In this document: piece by piece, positions 60,928 to 64,000 of the stretch
Layout of the letters: each line of letters begins with the position of its first letter
Numbering within the stretch: position 1 is the stretch's first letter
Source of the DNA: Rhodopseudomonas palustris HaA2
GTDB lineage: Bacteria > Pseudomonadota > Alphaproteobacteria > Rhizobiales > Xanthobacteraceae
Assembly: GCF_000013365.1 (NCBI RefSeq)
Contig: NC_007778.1
Coordinates: forward strand, 4,278,001-4,342,000
Direction: 5' to 3'
DNA length: 64,000 nt
Notes under the pieces: model-generated
Databases searched by the model: none
Seen by the model: only the letters and a program-made list of their open reading frames with translations
Told to the model about the DNA's origin: nothing
Position numbers and translations under genes: made by a program

Positions 60928-62730
60928 TCACACCCCCGCGCCGCCGCTGTGCTTCGGCGCCGCGCCGGGGACGAACGGCGGCACGATCATCTCGCGCGCG
61001 ATCAGCGCGTCGTCGATCGCCGGCATCTGGCTTTCCAGCGGCGCGCCGAATTTCAGCACCGGATACAGCTTCTGCGCGGGATTGATCTCGACATTGCAGA
61101 ACACCGGTCCCTGCCGCGCATAGACCTCGCGCAGCTTGGCGGCGATGTCCGCGCTGCGGCTGATCGTGACCACCGGCAGGTCCATCGCCTCGGCGACCTT
61201 GGCGACATCGACGAACGACAATCCGCTCGGCGCATCGACGCCGACATAGTTGCCGTCGAGCCAGGTCTCCAATGTCTGCTTCTGGATGCCGTGCCCGTGA
61301 TTGTTGAACAGGAACAGCCGCACCGGCAGCCTGTGACGCGACAGCAGCGCCAGTTCGCCGAGCGACAGCATCAGGCCGCCATCGCCGATGATGCAGCTCA
61401 CCCCGCCCTTCGCCTGCACCGCCGCGCCGATCGCGGCCGGCAGCGCATAGCCCATCGCGGTGTTGTTCCAGTCGGAGATCAGCCGCTGGCCGCGCTGGAT
61501 GCGGAAGCCGTTGCAGGTCCAGGTCAGATTGCCGCCGGTGTCGACATAGATCAGCTCGTCGGCGGGCGCGGTCTCGCTCAACTTGTCGACGAAGTCGTAG
61601 GCGTCCACGAAGCCTGCATTGGCGGGCGCGGGACCGGGACGATCGTCCGGCAGCGCGCTACGCCAATGCGCGATCTGCGCCAGCCATTCGTCGCGCGGCG
61701 GCGCGGCCTCGATCGCTCCGAGCAGCTTCGGCACGAACCCGTCGAGCCGCGCCTCGATCCGCGTCGCGACGGCGATGCCGCGCGCGTCGAACTTGTCCAT
61801 CTCGCCGCGGCTGGCGTCGACCATCACGATCGTCGCCTCGCGCGCGAACGACGGCAGGATGCCGCCGGTGACGTTCTGCGACAGCCGGCTGCCGAGGCAG
61901 AGAATGAGGTCGGCATTCTGCACGGTGAAATTGCCGAGCCGCGGCCCGTAAACACCGAACGGCCCGACCCGCAGCGGATGATCATGCGCGATCAGATCGG
62001 TCGCGGCCCAGGTCGTCAGCACCGGCATGGCGAGCCGGTCGATCAGTTGATCGAGCGCGGCGCCGATCCGCGGCGTCGACAGCCCGCCGCCCAGCACCAG
62101 CACCGGTCGCTTCGCCTGCGCGATCAGCGGCAGCAAGGCGACGATCTCGGCGTCGAGATCGGTCGTGGCGATCTGCGTCTCCGGCACGAACGACGCCAGC
62201 GCCTCCGGATCGATCTCGGCGCGCTGCAGATCGTCCGGCAGATCGATCAGCACCGCGCCGGGCCGGCCCTCGAAGGCGAGATAGTAGGCCTTTTCCAGAT
62301 GATAGCGGATCGTCGCGGGATCGGAGATCTGCACCGCATATTTCGTCACCGTGGCGAAGATCGACGTCACGTCGGTCTCCTGGAAGCCTAGCTGGCGGAC
62401 GTCGTTGTTGCCCTTGAGCCGATGCGTCGCGACCTGCCCGGTGATCATCAGCGTCGGCACTGAATCATAATACGCGCAGCACACCCCGGTCAGCAGATTG
62501 GTCGCGCCGGGGCCGGAGGTGGTGATGGCGACGCCGAGCTTGCCGGTGGCGCGCGCGTAGCCGTCGGCGGCGATCGCGGCGGCCTGCTCGTGCTGCGGGA
62601 AGATCGGCGTGACATCCGGATGCTTCGCCGCCGAATCGAACATATGCACCGCCGCGCCGCCGGAAATGCCGAACACATGGCTGACGCCGCGCTGCGCGAG
62701 GAAGTCGATGACGTAGTCGGAGAGCTTCAC
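60928..62730 (-). CDS. Thiamine-pyrophosphate enzyme, acetolactate synthase-like
   Basis: 600 aa from GTG 62730, chosen because CAGGAGGTTCGC precedes it; the open frame continues upstream without support. The catalytic Glu is in FPQHEQAAAIAADGYARATG, the central FAD/DHS-like domain has VLVLGGGLSTPRIGAALDQL, and the TPP-binding motif is GDGGLMLSLGELALLSRHRL...NNHG. With an SDR and nucleotidyltransferase upstream it may act in sugar metabolism (for example two-carbon branching as in YerE-type enzymes) rather than valine synthesis; that is inference. Confidence 0.88.
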   Translation of the reverse strand: MKLSDYVIDFLAQRGVSHVFGISGGAAVHMFDSAAKHPDVTPIFPQHEQAAAIAADGYARATGKLGVAITTSGPGATNLLTGVCCAYYDSVPTLMITGQVATHRLKGNNDVRQLGFQETDVTSIFATVTKYAVQISDPATIRYHLEKAYYLAFEGRPGAVLIDLPDDLQRAEIDPEALASFVPETQIATTDLDAEIVALLPLIAQAKRPVLVLGGGLSTPRIGAALDQLIDRLAMPVLTTWAATDLIAHDHPLRVGPFGVYGPRLGNFTVQNADLILCLGSRLSQNVTGGILPSFAREATIVMVDASRGEMDKFDARGIAVATRIEARLDGFVPKLLGAIEAAPPRDEWLAQIAHWRSALPDDRPGPAPANAGFVDAYDFVDKLSETAPADELIYVDTGGNLTWTCNGFRIQRGQRLISDWNNTAMGYALPAAIGAAVQAKGGVSCIIGDGGLMLSLGELALLSRHRLPVRLFLFNNHGHGIQKQTLETWLDGNYVGVDAPSGLSFVDVAKVAEAMDLPVVTISRSADIAAKLREVYARQGPVFCNVEINPAQKLYPVLKFGAPLESQMPAIDDALIAREMIVPPFVPGAAPKHSGGAGV

Positions 62731-62758
62731 GCGAACCTCCTGATGCGGGCGGGCGCGC

Positions 62759-63565
62759 TCAATTGCCGTGCCGCCGCAGCTTGTAGATGTTGCCGTCGGC
62801 TTCGAGCCGCGCGGCCAGCGTCGCGCCGCCGTCGCGCCAGGCATCGTGCACCACCGAGAAATTGCGCCCGCCGGTGGCGGCGCGGCCAGCGCCGAATGCC
62901 CATTCGATGCAGCCGAGAATATCCGGGATGCTGGTGCCCTGCTGGCCGCTGTCGAGAAATTCCAGCGTGCGGCGGAGATTGACACCGGCGGAGTCACCAG
63001 CCGCGACGGTCTGGCGATGGATCTTGGTGTTGACCCAGCCGGTGCCGACCGCGATGGCATGGACGTCCGGATATTCATCGTCGAGCAGTTCGCACAGCTT
63101 CAGCAGCATCACCTTGCCGAGACAATAAGCCGAGTAGTTGCGGAACGGTCCGTTGATGCCGCCGCCGACCAGGAACGCCACCTTCGCCACGGCGCTGGTC
63201 TGACGCAGCGGATAGAGCGCGTGCAGCAGCCGCATCTGCGCCACCGCATTCAACGACAGCGACGCTTCCCATTCGCCGAAATCGCGCCCGAAGAAATCGC
63301 CGATCGGCGACAATTGCCCCGCCGCGCTGATGAAGCGCTCCCACGGCTTGTTCAGCGCCGCGATCTCGGCGCTCGCTCGCCGCACGCTGTCAGCGTCCGA
63401 CAAATCGCAAGGCACCAGATGTATGCCGGCGTCGGCCTTCAGTTGATCCAGGTCTTCGGTCGAGCGATAGGTCCCGATCACCGCGAAGCCCTGCGCGCGA
63501 TACAGCCTCGCCAGTTGCACGCCGATGTCGCTGGAGATCGCCGCGATGATCACACTGCCGGGCAT
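62759..63565 (-). CDS. Short-chain dehydrogenase/reductase
   Basis: 268 aa; ATG directly follows the stop of the upstream nucleotidyltransferase gene (TAGATG). N-terminal dinucleotide-binding region VIIAAISSDIGVQLARLYRAQGF is atypical, with SSDIG in place of TGxxxGIG. NAVAQMRLLHAL and YSAYCLGKVMLL give the catalytic YxxxK, and a GTGWVNTKIH segment follows. It probably acts on a nucleotide sugar within this three-gene operon. Confidence 0.86.
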   Translation of the reverse strand: MPGSVIIAAISSDIGVQLARLYRAQGFAVIGTYRSTEDLDQLKADAGIHLVPCDLSDADSVRRASAEIAALNKPWERFISAAGQLSPIGDFFGRDFGEWEASLSLNAVAQMRLLHALYPLRQTSAVAKVAFLVGGGINGPFRNYSAYCLGKVMLLKLCELLDDEYPDVHAIAVGTGWVNTKIHRQTVAAGDSAGVNLRRTLEFLDSGQQGTSIPDILGCIEWAFGAGRAATGGRNFSVVHDAWRDGGATLAARLEADGNIYKLRRHGN

Positions 63566-64000
63566 CTAGCGTGCTCCGCCATAGGTCTTCGCCGCCGCGC
63601 GCGCGAACGCCTTGGCCAGCGTGCCATCGTTGTCGGTCATCAGGCCGAACCAGGGATCATCCCCCGTCATTGCGAGCGAAGCGAAGCAATCCATGGCCCC
63701 GTGCACTGAGCTGGATTGCTTCGTCGGCTGCGCCTCCTCGCAATGACGACGAGAGGCGTCGAACTGCGCGACGGCCAGCGGATAATCGAGCTGCGCCAGC
63801 GCCAGGCTGGCTGGCGTGCCGACGTCGCGATGATAGCTACCGTTGTGAAACGAGAAGATCCGGCCCATGAACACCGGCAGCACTTCGGTCGAGAAATCGA
63901 CCACGGGCTTGCCGAGCGAGGCAATGAAATCGATCACTGCGGGCTCGATCACATAGACCGCCGCATTGGCGAGATCGCCCTTGGGCTGCTGCGGCTTCTC
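63566..64000 (-). CDS. Nucleotide-sugar pyrophosphorylase-like protein, C-terminal part, with embedded repeat
   Basis: The frame is open from the window edge (64000) to the stop at 63566; 144 codons are visible. ANAAVYVIEPAVIDFIA, DFSTEVLPVFMGRIFSFH and YHRDVGTPASLALAQLDYP match the C-terminal catalytic region of sugar-1-phosphate nucleotidyltransferases (the DxGTP motif). After LAVAQFD the frame runs through a complete family C palindrome, adding ~28 residues such as CEEAQPTKQSS and DCFASLAMTG, then returns to a plausible C-terminus (DPWFGLMTDNDGTLAKAF). Confidence 0.82.
   Translation of the reverse strand, partial: EKPQQPKGDLANAAVYVIEPAVIDFIASLGKPVVDFSTEVLPVFMGRIFSFHNGSYHRDVGTPASLALAQLDYPLAVAQFDASRRHCEEAQPTKQSSSVHGAMDCFASLAMTGDDPWFGLMTDNDGTLAKAFARAAAKTYGGAR
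63666..63747. repeat. Palindromic repeat, family C (copy 3), inside a coding frame
   Basis: GTCATTGCGAGCGAAGCGAAG / GGCTGCGCCTCCTCGCAATGAC with inner AGCAATCC / GGATTGCT. Same family as 16225-16303 and 32443-32524, but here in frame within the nucleotidyltransferase gene and translated without a stop. Confidence 0.88.

Overview
The window is high-G+C alphaproteobacterial chromosome. Gene content, flagellar gene order and the families of small intergenic palindromes point to the Bradyrhizobiaceae/Nitrobacteraceae, most likely Rhodopseudomonas (inference; no rRNA gene is present to confirm it). Support comes from CckA, FliX, FlaF and FlbT, CtrA-type TTAA-N7-TTAA boxes, an alphaproteobacterial GTTC-N7-GTTC SOS box in front of recA, a FixK/FNR box, and rhizobial small proteins such as a DUF3551 protein.

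Layout. 1-4.9 kb: end of gcvH, gcvP and recA with its SOS-controlled promoter. 5-24 kb: a housekeeping and accessory mix with many small proteins, including zinc ribbons, a single-domain response regulator, a collagen-like lipoprotein, a Crp-type regulator, a thioesterase, HdeA-like and PilZ proteins, a caspase-like protease, an acetyltransferase, a DsbA-like protein, an XRE regulator with a divergent membrane protein, a SET-domain protein with a lysine-rich tail, a YciB-like protein and class I fumarase. At 20.6-22.4 kb an A/T-richer PIN-like gene sits beside a BrnT/BrnA toxin-antitoxin pair. 23-30 kb: GST, Tim44-like, Tat-exported metallo-beta-lactamase, LysR and the cell-cycle kinase CckA.

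30-58 kb is a flagellar cluster: flgBC-fliE-fliQR-flhB, fliO-fliP, a giant secreted TPR protein, fliL-fliM-DUF6468-motE-like, flgFGAH, fliX, flgI-flgJ-flgN-like, a FlaG-like gene, flaF, flbT and one very large flagellin (886 aa). The regulatory logic can be read from the DNA. CtrA boxes mark flgB, the TPR gene, fliX and flagellin, while two nearly identical sigma-54 promoters precede flgFGAH and flgI. This fits a Caulobacter-like hierarchy CckA > CtrA > FliX/(FlbD) > sigma-54 > FlbT/FlaF-controlled flagellin; ctrA, flbD and rpoN are not in the window. Next to flagellin is a TPR-GT41 (SPINDLY/OGT-like) glycosyltransferase, a candidate flagellin-modifying enzyme. The right end (60.9-64 kb) holds a TPP enzyme, an SDR and a nucleotide-sugar transferase, probably for an unusual surface sugar.

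The best candidate for an undescribed system is at 47.35-49.47 kb: a 665-residue protein with a C-terminal nitrilase-fold Glu-Lys-Cys triad and an unrecognised N-terminal half. It is translationally coupled to a short upstream ORF and inserted between the flgH terminator and dksA/flgI. Four families of palindromic repeats recur; one copy lies in frame inside the nucleotidyltransferase coding region.
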